A stretch of DNA of 5,846 nucleotides from NCBI GenBank assembly GCA_900767015.1, contig CAAFXQ010000270.1, forward strand, positions 1 through 5,846, in the 5' to 3' direction. Below, piece by piece: positions 1-5,695 of this stretch (positions are counted from its first letter, which is position 1; the number at the start of each line of letters is the position of its first letter). Below the pieces are notes generated by a model that worked only from the letters and a program-made list of their open reading frames with translations, was not told where the DNA came from and searched no databases. The position numbers and the translations under genes were made by a program. This DNA comes from Clostridia bacterium. GTDB taxonomy: Bacteria; Bacillota; Clostridia; Oscillospirales; Acutalibacteraceae.

Positions 1-225
1 AAAAAATATATCTATCCGCTTTCCATGCTTTTGGGTACGGTTGTCCTTTATCTGATCGGTACGGTCTGGTTCATTGTGCAAACCGAAAGTGCGGTCGGAG
101 CGGCACTGATGAGCTGTGTTGTTCCGTTTATTCCCGGGGATCTTGTCAAAATTGCTGCCGCAAGTGTCCTTTGCATCAATCTTAAGCCGAGACTTGAAAA
201 TTTTATGTCGAGGAAACAAATGTGA
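1..225 (+). CDS. bioY: BioY, biotin ECF transporter S-component (C-terminal part)
   Basis: The reading frame is open from the first base and ends at TGA 223-225, giving the last 74 residues of a protein whose start lies outside the window. BioY is the membrane S-component that binds biotin and works with the shared EcfA/EcfA'/EcfT energy-coupling module; members are usually about 180-200 residues, so roughly the last 40% is present. The fragment shows a hydrophobic segment with a GT-W-F pattern (residues 20-24 of the fragment) and the family's typical C-terminal helix, CVVPFIPGDLVK (39-50), with the conserved P-F-I-P-x-D-x-x-K pattern. It ends in a short basic tail. No biotin synthesis or ECF ATPase gene is visible here, so the energising module is presumably encoded elsewhere. 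No clear intrinsic terminator follows; only an AT-rich stretch is seen at 228-247. The family call is from recognition of the C-terminal motif only. Confidence 0.88.
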   Translation, partial: KKYIYPLSMLLGTVVLYLIGTVWFIVQTESAVGAALMSCVVPFIPGDLVKIAAASVLCINLKPRLENFMSRKQM

Positions 226-262
226 CGGAAAAATAAATTTTTTTAATGTTTCTTACTTTCGG

Positions 263-291
263 TTGACAACTTGCCTTGATAATGTTAAACT
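263..291 (+). promoter_or_regulatory. Sigma-A-type promoter for the secreted protein gene
   Basis: There is a perfect -35 TTGACA at 263-268, a 17-bp spacer, and a -10 TAAACT (4 of 6 consensus) at 286-291. The -10 is preceded by TG at 283-284 in the extended -10 position. The expected start near 298 would give a leader of about 35 nt before the ATG at 333. The promoter separates the downstream gene from bioY. Confidence 0.72.
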
Positions 292-315
292 GTATTTGTA
301 AATTTATTGTTAACA
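283..315 (+). promoter_or_regulatory. Inverted repeat over the promoter -10 (possible operator)
   Basis: TGTTAA at 283-288 and TTAACA at 310-315 form a 6-bp inverted repeat separated by 21 bp. It spans the -10 element and the start of the leader. The right arm contains the palindrome GTTAAC (309-314). From memory this loosely resembles Firmicutes BirA (biotin repressor) half-sites, and bioY is the gene just upstream. However, the element sits downstream of bioY and in front of a gene with no visible biotin link, so the resemblance may be chance in AT-rich DNA. Confidence 0.22.
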
Positions 316-318
316 GGT

Positions 319-324
319 AAGGAG
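319..324 (+). promoter_or_regulatory. Ribosome-binding site that decides the start at 333
   Basis: AAGGAG at 319-324 lies 8 nt before ATG 333 but only 2 nt before the in-frame ATG at 327. The spacing favours the second ATG, which also gives a classical signal peptide starting MKKF. Confidence 0.8.
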
Positions 325-332
325 AAATGCTT

Positions 333-1613
333 ATGAAAAAGTTTATTGCTTTGCTTTTGTCACTTGTTATGATTCTTTCCTCCTTTGCAGTTTCGGCTTC
401 CGCCGAGACCGGCAGCATCGGGGATCTTGTCGATGATATCAATTTTGAAGAAGCCCTGAAGGATTTTAACGCCGACGGAATGGAGCTTCCCGAGGATTAT
501 CTTGACGAAAACTATCAGTATGATATGGAAGCCTTGCTTCAAAGCGGTGCGCTGAATACTCTGAATCTTTTCGGTCTTACGGTCGATTTTATCTATAACA
601 GCTCTGAAGACTTGTTCTGGTCCACCCTGAGCATTAAGAAAAATGACCTTGCAATCGCCAGAGGCAACCTGAATATGTACCTGATGAGAGTACTGAAAAA
701 TCATTTCGGCGGCGAAAAGCTTTATACCGCCAAGAACGCCGAAGCGATTATCAACTTTATCGGTCACCTTATCAACGAAGATTTTACCGATACTTATGTT
801 ATTTTTAACAGCGAGCCTGTTTCCGAAGCGGTCTTTTACAAGACGGTTGTTGATTACAGCGGACTTGATGTTGTCATTCAGCACAACTGGTGCGATAATC
901 TCCGTCTGAACTTCAAACCGCTTATGTATGCGCTCGGCGTCAGCTTCGGCAACCTTCTTGAAAGAGATTTCAAAGACGGTCAGATTCTTGCCGAAACGAT
1001 CTTGAAAGCCGTGATCACTCAGACTCTTGAGGTCGGTCCCGTCAATTACTTCCTTGATGTGCTTTCCGCTATGTCAAGAACATACGGTATTTCCTTGGTT
1101 GAACCGATTAAAGCTCTCTTACAAAGCAAGATTACAAGAGGCGTTATCACAGAAGAAGAATTGTCGACAATGCGCGGACTTCTCAACCTTCTTTTTAACA
1201 ATAATAATCCCGATGACACGTCCCGTCTCCAGCTTATCACACCGCCGACATACCGGTTTGCAAGCGCTAAGGATTCAACCGAAGTTTTCCTTTATTTACT
1301 TGTTTATCTGAATCTTGTCGGACGATATAAATCGAATCCTCAGGTGGTTTCCGGCTATAAAACCGATATTTCCGAAAGCACAATTCTTACCGATACGGAG
1401 AAGGACAGAGTCAGCGCTGTTATCGACGGCGTATTCCTCGGTGATCTGTCGGGAATTGTTGCGATGATGAGCGATCTTACCGTAGAGAACCTCGAAGAGG
1501 GAAAGAATGATCTGTGGACGAAATTTGTGACTTTCCTTTCGGATATGATCAAGAAATTTATCGGACTTATCGATAAAATGTACCAATCCCTGATTAACTT
1601 CGGAAAAGCGTAA
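333..1613 (+). CDS. Secreted protein of unknown function, 426 residues
   Basis: I do not recognise this family. The start at 333 is chosen over the in-frame ATG at 327 because of ribosome-binding-site spacing. Residues 1-24 form a clear Sec signal peptide: K2-K3, then a hydrophobic core over residues 4-20, and an A-S-A cleavage site after A24. No lipobox, LPxTG signal or later transmembrane segment is evident, so the mature protein of about 402 residues is probably released or loosely wall-associated. The mature N-terminus is acidic. The body looks largely alpha-helical, with many leucine-rich amphipathic stretches and a short Asn-rich linker (NNNNPDD, 289-295) dividing it into two parts. Only one cysteine is seen (in NWCDN), arguing against a disulfide-stabilised fold. 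The last 30 or so residues form a Phe/Lys-rich amphipathic helix (around FLSDMIKKFIGLIDK). I recall similar tails on other clostridial secreted proteins, but this is only a resemblance. It has its own promoter and is followed by a hairpin terminator. Function is unknown; no catalytic motif was found. Confidence 0.85.
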   Translation: MKKFIALLLSLVMILSSFAVSASAETGSIGDLVDDINFEEALKDFNADGMELPEDYLDENYQYDMEALLQSGALNTLNLFGLTVDFIYNSSEDLFWSTLSIKKNDLAIARGNLNMYLMRVLKNHFGGEKLYTAKNAEAIINFIGHLINEDFTDTYVIFNSEPVSEAVFYKTVVDYSGLDVVIQHNWCDNLRLNFKPLMYALGVSFGNLLERDFKDGQILAETILKAVITQTLEVGPVNYFLDVLSAMSRTYGISLVEPIKALLQSKITRGVITEEELSTMRGLLNLLFNNNNPDDTSRLQLITPPTYRFASAKDSTEVFLYLLVYLNLVGRYKSNPQVVSGYKTDISESTILTDTEKDRVSAVIDGVFLGDLSGIVAMMSDLTVENLEEGKNDLWTKFVTFLSDMIKKFIGLIDKMYQSLINFGKA

Positions 1614-1621
1614 GGTATAAT
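1594..1621 (+). promoter_or_regulatory. Candidate promoter for the DUF1540 gene
   Basis: A perfect -10 TATAAT lies at 1616-1621, two bases after the stop codon of the upstream gene. A -35-like TTAACT (4 of 6) lies at 1594-1599, with a 16-bp spacer, inside that gene's last codons. Transcription would begin near 1628, giving a leader of about 70 nt that contains the hairpin at 1647-1676. The weak -35 keeps this at moderate confidence. Confidence 0.45.
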
Positions 1622-1646
1622 TTAAAAAATTACGGTTACGATATAT

Positions 1647-1684
1647 TTGCCCGAACGGTTTCGGCTGTTCGGGCAATAATTTTT
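1647..1684 (+). terminator. Intrinsic terminator hairpin next to the DUF1540 ribosome-binding site
   Basis: A perfect 10-bp stem, TTGCCCGAAC (1647-1656) with GTTCGGGCAA (1667-1676), encloses a 10-nt loop and is followed by TAATTTTT (1677-1684). This is a good terminator for the secreted-protein gene. An upstream AAAAATTA (1625-1632) is exactly complementary to the U-run segment 1677-1684. It could pair with that segment to extend the structure, or supply a U-run for transcription from the other side. The U-run ends one base before the GGAGG of the next gene. Confidence 0.82.
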
Positions 1685-1698
1685 CGGAGGTTATACGC

Positions 1699-1872
1699 AT
1701 GAACACAAAAAATGAAGCGAACAGAAGTATCGGCTGTACGGTTGACAAGTGTATGTACCACTGCCATGAGTCGAACAACTGCACACTTGACAAGGTAATG
1801 ATCGGAACCCACGAAAGCAATCCGACCCAGTGTCAGTGTGTAGACTGCGAGTCTTTTGTTCCCGGTAACTGA
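1699..1872 (+). CDS. Small cysteine-rich DUF1540 protein, 57 residues
   Basis: ATG 1699 is preceded by GGAGG at 1686-1690 with an 8-nt spacer, and the frame closes at TGA 1870-1872. The 57-residue product has seven cysteines, at 13, 18, 22, 28, 45, 47 and 50. The pattern IGCTVDKCMYH, then a Cys near NNC, then a C-terminal C-x-C-x-x-C-x-S-F, fits the DUF1540 domain (Pfam PF07561), a short Cys-patterned domain common in Clostridia and related Firmicutes. Its function is unknown; the conserved cysteines suggest metal binding, which is inference. There is no signal peptide or membrane segment, so it is probably cytoplasmic. Members normally carry one domain of about 40 residues, and this protein is essentially just that domain with a short polar N-terminal lead. 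It has its own candidate promoter, a hairpin in its leader and a strong terminator behind it, so it is probably expressed as a single gene. Confidence 0.85.
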   Translation: MNTKNEANRSIGCTVDKCMYHCHESNNCTLDKVMIGTHESNPTQCQCVDCESFVPGN

Positions 1873-1889
1873 TTGAAAATTAAAAAAAT

Positions 1890-1934
1890 GTGTCAATAGT
1901 CCTGCTTTGGCGGGATTATTGGCACGGTATTTTT
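1890..1934 (+). terminator. Strong intrinsic terminator after the DUF1540 gene
   Basis: A continuous 16-bp stem with three G-U pairs is formed by 1890-1905 and 1910-1925, around a four-base TTTG loop (1906-1909). A U-rich stretch, TATTTTT, follows at 1928-1934. An A-rich run (1876-1888) precedes the stem, so it may act in both directions. The hairpin ends only about 16 nt before the tmcAL ribosome-binding site. tmcAL therefore needs read-through or a promoter very close by. Confidence 0.88.
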
Positions 1935-1941
1935 ATGTCTG

Positions 1942-1948
1942 AGAGGTG
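1942..1948 (+). promoter_or_regulatory. Ribosome-binding site that fixes the tmcAL start at 1952
   Basis: AGAGGTG at 1942-1948 matches six of seven bases of GGAGGTG, directly before ATG 1952. An in-frame GTG at 1946 lies inside this site and so is unlikely to be the start. The protein beginning MKTAGIVCEYNP at 1952 also matches the expected family N-terminus. Confidence 0.7.
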
Positions 1949-1951
1949 CTT

Positions 1952-3133
1952 ATGAAAACAGCGGGCATTGTCTGTGAATATAATCCGATGCATAACGGAC
2001 ACGTTTATCATATTGAAAAAACAAGAGAAGCGGGAGCTACGCATATCGTCTGCGCTTTAAGCTCGGATTTTGTACAACGGGGCGAATGTGCTTATCTTGA
2101 CAAGTACACAAGAGCCGAAATTGCCGTTCACTGCGGCGCCGACCTTGTTGTTGAAATTCCCGTTGTCTGGTCTTTAAGCGCCGCCGAAAGCTATGCCTTG
2201 GGGGCGGTGTCGATGCTTGACAGTCTCGGCTGTGACTTTCTTTCGTTCGGAGCCGAAACGGACGATAAAAAGCTTTTGTCTGACTGTGCCGGGCTCTTTG
2301 ATGAGAAGGAAGCAAACGGGCTTATCCGCCGTTTTGTGTCCGAGGGCAGCAGCTATCCGTCAGCCGTTTCAAAAGCCGCCGAAGCGGTATTGGGGAAAAA
2401 AGCCGCTGCTGTTTTTTCTTATCCGAACAGCACGCTTTCGCTTGAATACATACGCACGCTTTCTAAAATCGGAAGCAATATGGACTTTCTTCCCGTAAAA
2501 CGCTTTGGTGCGGCGCACGACAGCGCTGAAGCCGACGGCAAAACCGCAAGCGCATCATTTCTTCGCTCGCTTGAAAACACGGAATTGTTAAAGCCCTTTA
2601 TGCCGGCCTATGCCTTTGAAAAGCTTTCCCAAATGGTGCAGGTGGGAAAAGCGCCATGCACATTACAAAACGGCGAAAACGTTATTTTATCATTTTTAAG
2701 ACGGCTTTCCCTTGAAGAAATCAAGCAGCTTACGGGCGAAAACAACGGACTATCCGAAAGAATATACGAGGCTGTCAAATCGTCCTGTACGCTCGATGAG
2801 CTTCTTTTCAAAGTGAAAACGAAAGCGTTCACGCTTGCAAGAATCCGGCGGACGGTCATGCAGATTTTTTTACAGATTCCTTTTGAAATGACAAAGGAAA
2901 TTCCGCCGTATATCAAGGTACTTGCCGCTAATTCAAAAGGCTTAGAGATCCTCAAAAACGCCTCGGATAAGATACCTGTTGTCACTCGTCATTCCGATAT
3001 TCAAAAGCTTGACGAACGGGCAAGGGCTGTCTACGAAATAAGCTGTCGGGCATCCGACCAGTATGCATTTTTCAGCAAAAAAACTAGAGCCTGTCTTTCG
3101 GAACAGACAAGCCCCGTTAAGATATTCAAATAA
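1952..3133 (+). CDS. tmcAL: tRNA(Met) cytidine acetate ligase (TmcAL, YlbM family)
   Basis: This 393-residue protein matches TmcAL, which uses ATP and acetate to make N4-acetylcytidine at the wobble position C34 of elongator tRNA-Met. The N-terminus is a HIGH-type nucleotidyltransferase fold: GIVCEYNPMHNGH with H-N-G-H at 14-17. Family landmarks follow in order: QRGE (42-45), DKYTRA (50-55), GADLVVEIP (62-70), FGAE (99-102), the PNS...LEY segment with N159, the VKR segment with R184, and SASFLR (200-205), which replaces the usual SATxIR-like motif. PNSTLSLEY differs from the common PNNILGIEY, a conservative-looking divergence. The C-terminal part (from about 318) carries the expected alpha-helical domain ending around DERARAVYEIS. 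Length is slightly below the roughly 400-415 usual for the family. The first five residues are encoded directly after a strong terminator, and no clear promoter was found. The 3' end overlaps mtaB by 8 bp on the opposite strand, and codons near the C-terminus also carry the mtaB terminator. Confidence 0.92.
   Translation: MKTAGIVCEYNPMHNGHVYHIEKTREAGATHIVCALSSDFVQRGECAYLDKYTRAEIAVHCGADLVVEIPVVWSLSAAESYALGAVSMLDSLGCDFLSFGAETDDKKLLSDCAGLFDEKEANGLIRRFVSEGSSYPSAVSKAAEAVLGKKAAAVFSYPNSTLSLEYIRTLSKIGSNMDFLPVKRFGAAHDSAEADGKTASASFLRSLENTELLKPFMPAYAFEKLSQMVQVGKAPCTLQNGENVILSFLRRLSLEEIKQLTGENNGLSERIYEAVKSSCTLDELLFKVKTKAFTLARIRRTVMQIFLQIPFEMTKEIPPYIKVLAANSKGLEILKNASDKIPVVTRHSDIQKLDERARAVYEISCRASDQYAFFSKKTRACLSEQTSPVKIFK
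3077..3115 (-). terminator. mtaB terminator embedded in the tmcAL coding sequence
   Basis: Read on the minus strand, 3115-3105 pairs with 3096-3086 as an 11-bp stem with an 8-nt loop, two spacer bases and then seven uridines (plus-strand A-run 3077-3083). Three of the pairs are G-U in minus-strand RNA but would be A-C mismatches in plus-strand RNA, so the structure forms well only in the mtaB transcript. It begins 11 nt after the mtaB stop codon. Confidence 0.83.
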
Positions 3134-4418
3134 GTTCGCCCAAACAGCTGTCGTCCTCACACACTCCGATGATACGAACGTCAAGGATTTTTCCCGAGAG
3201 GTCATGCTCCGTTCTGACCTTGACGGGCGTATAGTTCGGTGTGTGACCGGAAGCAAAACCGCCGTCTGCCGTGCTTTCAAACAGCACGCTGACGGTTTTT
3301 CCTTTTTGTGAAGCGAAAAACGCACGGCGGATTTTCTCGGTTTCGGTCAGCATGATATGACAGCGTTTTTCTTTCGTGGCCTTGTCAACCTGACCGCCGA
3401 ATTTTTCCGCTCTCGTTCCTTTTCGGACAGAATACGGGAAAACGTGGACTTTTTCGAAGCCGATTTCTTTGACGAATGCAAGGCTTTCCAAAAAGTCCTC
3501 GTCGGTTTCGCCGGCAAAGCCGACCATGACGTCCGTCGTCAGCGTGCAGTCGGGAAAGCTTTCCCGAAGCTTTCGGCAGATATTCCGATACTCGTCGGCA
3601 GTATAGTGCCGGTTCATCGCTTTGAGCGTTTTGTCACAGCCGCTTTGAAGCGAAAGATGAAACTGCGGACAAAGCTTCGGCAATTTTGCAAGTTCTTCAA
3701 TCACTTCGTCCGTCAGGTGGTCGGGCTCAATCGAACCGAGCCGGACTCTTTTTATGCCGTCAACCTCACACGCTGTTTTCACCGCTTGCGGAAAGCTGAC
3801 ATTCAAATCCTGCCCGTAGGAGGAAAGATTGATACCGACAAGTACGACCTCGGAAAACCCGTTGGCGGCAATTTTTTCGATTTCTTCCTGAATCTGTTCA
3901 AGCGGCTTTGAGCGGACACGTCCACGGGAAGTCGGGATAATGCAGTAGGAGCAAAACCGGTTGCAGCCGTCCTGAATTTTGACGTAAGCTCTTGTTCGCT
4001 CGTCAAAGCAGGTGATCGGCTGACCGGAGAATTTTTCGCCGTTTTCGTGCTCGTTGATACTGACGATCTGTTTGCCGAATTTTGCGAACGAATCAAGCAG
4101 AGAAACAAGCCGGTCACTGTCCTTATTGCCGATGATGATATCCGCTTCGGGGAGCGAATCGGCGACTTTCGGGTACGCCTGCGGCATACAGCCGGTGAGA
4201 ACGATGATTGACTCGGGGTGGCTTCTTTTAAACCGTCTGACGCTCTGCCGTGTCTTCTGGTCGGCGGCGGCGGTAACGGTACAGGAGTTGATGATATAGA
4301 TGTCGGCGTCCTGCTTACTTTCGACGATTTCATATCCGTTTTTTGACAAAAGCTCGGACAGTGCCTGGCTTTCATATTGATTGACCTTGCAGCCCAAGGT
4401 GTAAAATGCAGCTTTCAT
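3126..4418 (-). CDS. mtaB: tRNA t6A37 methylthiotransferase MtaB
   Basis: This 430-residue protein is a radical-SAM methylthiotransferase that converts N6-threonylcarbamoyladenosine at A37 to its 2-methylthio form (ms2t6A) in tRNAs reading ANN codons. The UPF0004 N-terminal domain (about 1-120) carries the three cluster cysteines C10 (TLGCKVNQYES), C46 (NSCTVT) and C77 (TGCMPQ). The radical-SAM domain (about 140-365) has the C-x-x-x-C-x-x-C motif at C152, C156 and C159 (GCNRFCSYC), followed by IPTSRGRVRS, SLQSGCD, TDVMVGFAGET and FPYSVRKGTRA. A C-terminal TRAM domain covers about 372-430. TLGCKVNQYES and SLQSGCD with MNRHYT favour MtaB over MiaB or RimO. Length is normal and no key residue is missing. 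ATG 4418 has GAGGT on the minus strand (4427-4423) with a 4-nt spacer. Its promoter lies just upstream, it runs divergently from the carboxypeptidase gene, and it converges on tmcAL. Two cysteines near the C-terminus (420, 425) are not part of the catalytic motifs. Confidence 0.95.
   Translation of the reverse strand: MKAAFYTLGCKVNQYESQALSELLSKNGYEIVESKQDADIYIINSCTVTAAADQKTRQSVRRFKRSHPESIIVLTGCMPQAYPKVADSLPEADIIIGNKDSDRLVSLLDSFAKFGKQIVSINEHENGEKFSGQPITCFDERTRAYVKIQDGCNRFCSYCIIPTSRGRVRSKPLEQIQEEIEKIAANGFSEVVLVGINLSSYGQDLNVSFPQAVKTACEVDGIKRVRLGSIEPDHLTDEVIEELAKLPKLCPQFHLSLQSGCDKTLKAMNRHYTADEYRNICRKLRESFPDCTLTTDVMVGFAGETDEDFLESLAFVKEIGFEKVHVFPYSVRKGTRAEKFGGQVDKATKEKRCHIMLTETEKIRRAFFASQKGKTVSVLFESTADGGFASGHTPNYTPVKVRTEHDLSGKILDVRIIGVCEDDSCLGELI
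3262..3307 (+). terminator. Candidate tmcAL terminator inside antisense mtaB
   Basis: On the plus strand CCGTC (3262-3266) pairs with GACGG (3291-3295), and CGTGCT (3270-3275) with AGCACG (3283-3288). A 3-by-2 internal loop separates the two helices, and the hairpin loop is 7 nt. T-runs follow at 3296-3300 and 3303-3307. It lies about 130 nt after the tmcAL stop, within the mtaB region encoding the TRAM domain. The T-runs coincide with Lys codons of mtaB, so chance is possible. Confidence 0.42.
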
Positions 4419-4446
4419 AATGACCTCGCAGATGAAAATTCACTTT

Positions 4447-4475
4447 ATTATAATTCAAACGACCGGATTATGCAA
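4447..4475 (-). promoter_or_regulatory. Promoter for mtaB
   Basis: On the minus strand a perfect -10 TATAAT occupies 4452-4447. A weak -35 TTGCAT lies at 4475-4470, with exactly 17 bp between them. Transcription would start near 4440, giving a leader of about 22 nt that carries the GAGGT ribosome-binding site. Confidence 0.65.
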
Positions 4476-4489
4476 GTTTTATGGTTTAA

Positions 4490-4519
4490 TTCTCAGCTTT
4501 TTGTCATAAGTATTATAAC
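4490..4519 (+). promoter_or_regulatory. Weak candidate promoter for the carboxypeptidase gene
   Basis: A -10-like TATAAC at 4514-4519 has TTCTCA (4 of 6) 18 bp upstream at 4490-4495. The overlapping TATTAT at 4511-4516 is an alternative. The -10 ends at the ribosome-binding region GGAGTG (4520-4525), so a start at the usual distance would leave almost no leader and would cut into that site. A different sigma factor or a promoter further upstream is possible. Confidence 0.28.
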
Positions 4520-4534
4520 GGAGTGTGATATACT

Positions 4535-5695
4535 ATGAAAAAGCCAATCTGTTTTCTTCTGACCTTTTTGCTGTGCGTCGGTCTGACGTGTCCGTTTGCT
4601 TTTGCCGAAAACGAATCACCGGTCACGGTGAAAGCGAAAGCCTATGTCCTCATGGACGCTTCAACGGGTGAGGTGCTTTTAAAAAGAAACGAGCACCAAA
4701 AGCTGTTTCCGGCGTCGGTTACCAAGATTATGCCGCTTCTGCTCGTGATGGAAGCGATCGATTCGGGAAAGCTTGATTTAAACGAAAAGGTGACGGCGTC
4801 TCCCGAGGCGGCGGCAAAGGGCGGCTCACAAATCTGGCTCAAGGACGGCGAAACGATGACAGTCAATGAGCTTTTGAAAGCGGCGGTCATCAGCTCCGCC
4901 AATGATGCGTGTACGGCTCTTAGCGAACGCATAGCGGGAAGCGAAGAAGGTATCGTAAAAATGATGAACGACCGGGCAAAGGAGCTCGGAATGAATGACA
5001 CGCATTTCGTCAACTGTACGGGACTAGACGATGATACCGACGAACACCTGACAAGCGCCTATGATATCGCTCTGATGTCAAAGGAACTGCTGTCGCATGA
5101 GCGCATCAGAGAGTACACCACCATCTGGATGGATTCGCTTCGAAACGGAGCGACACAGTTAGTCAACACGAATAAGCTTGTACGGTTTTATAAGGGCACA
5201 ACCGGACTGAAAACCGGAACAACCGCTAAGGCAGGTCACTGCGTGTCGGCGAGTGCTGAAAGAAACGGACTGCACCTGATTGCTGTTGTCATGGGAAGCG
5301 ATAACAGCACCGACCGGTTTGAGGGGGCAAAAGCGCTGTTGAATTACGGCTTTGCCAATTATAAGACCGTGACGCCCGGATATGACAAAACGCTGATAAC
5401 ACCCGTCAAAATGATTAAGGGCTCCACAGGAAGTCTGATTCCTGAGGTCGGAACCATTTTGCCGATTACCGTAAAAGCGGGCGAGGAAAGCAAAATCGAA
5501 GCCAACGTCGAAATTGCCACCGATGTCGAAGCGCCTGTCGAAAAGGGGCAGAAACTCGGCAGTATCACCTTTAAGCTGAACGGAACAACGCTTGCCGAAT
5601 ATCCGCTGACGGCGAAAGAAGAAGTGGCAAAACTTACTGTGTTTGAGATGATGAGACGGCTTTTGTCCTCTCTTTCCGTCCGGGCACAGCAGTAG
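4535..5695 (+). CDS. dacF: D-alanyl-D-alanine carboxypeptidase, S11 family (DacF-like)
   Basis: This 386-residue low-molecular-weight penicillin-binding protein removes the terminal D-Ala from peptidoglycan pentapeptides outside the membrane. Residues 1-24 are a Sec signal peptide with an A-F-A cleavage site. The catalytic domain (about 30-275) shows all three active-site motifs: S-x-x-K as SVTK at 61-64 (nucleophile S61, general base K64), S-x-N as SAN at 121-123, and KTG at 226-228. The flanks YVLMDASTGEVL, HLTSAYDIALMS and TTGLKTGTT are typical. A beta-rich PBP5-type C-terminal domain spans about 285-365, followed by an amphipathic basic helix (about 367-386) that probably anchors the protein on the outer membrane face. 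The start is supported by GGAGTG at 4520-4525, although its spacing of about 9-11 nt is a little long. The gene ends with tandem in-frame stops, TAG 5693-5695 and TAA 5696-5698. DacF, DacA and DacB paralogs cannot be told apart safely from one sequence, so the symbol is tentative while the enzyme class is secure. Confidence 0.9.
   Translation: MKKPICFLLTFLLCVGLTCPFAFAENESPVTVKAKAYVLMDASTGEVLLKRNEHQKLFPASVTKIMPLLLVMEAIDSGKLDLNEKVTASPEAAAKGGSQIWLKDGETMTVNELLKAAVISSANDACTALSERIAGSEEGIVKMMNDRAKELGMNDTHFVNCTGLDDDTDEHLTSAYDIALMSKELLSHERIREYTTIWMDSLRNGATQLVNTNKLVRFYKGTTGLKTGTTAKAGHCVSASAERNGLHLIAVVMGSDNSTDRFEGAKALLNYGFANYKTVTPGYDKTLITPVKMIKGSTGSLIPEVGTILPITVKAGEESKIEANVEIATDVEAPVEKGQKLGSITFKLNGTTLAEYPLTAKEEVAKLTVFEMMRRLLSSLSVRAQQ

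Noticed and set aside
226..262. Possible bioY terminator in the AT-rich stretch after its stop codon
   Set aside because: Only a short A/T self-complementarity is present, with no GC stem, so it does not meet the criteria for an intrinsic terminator.
360..884. Long minus-strand open frame of 174 codons opposite the secreted protein gene
   Set aside because: It lies fully antisense to a gene with a signal peptide, promoter and ribosome-binding site. Its own product has no recognisable features, and I see no ribosome-binding support.
1296..1820. Minus-strand open frame of 174 codons running across the secreted protein gene, the terminator and the DUF1540 gene
   Set aside because: It crosses a strong hairpin and two better-supported plus-strand genes. 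The product looks like translated antisense sequence.
3179..3225. Inverted repeat CGTCAAGG / CCTTGACG with a nested AGGTCA / TGACCT pair
   Set aside because: It lies in the mtaB TRAM-domain codons, has no U-run after it, and the two pairings compete. Probably coding coincidence, and not the tmcAL terminator.
3357..3911. Plus-strand open frame of 184 codons inside mtaB
   Set aside because: It is antisense to highly conserved radical-SAM coding sequence. Its Phe/Arg-rich composition is typical of a shadow frame.
4535..4606. Lipoprotein signal around C19 (LTC) in the carboxypeptidase leader
   Set aside because: The residue before the cysteine is Thr, not Gly, Ala or Ser, and a normal A-F-A signal peptidase I site follows at 22-24.
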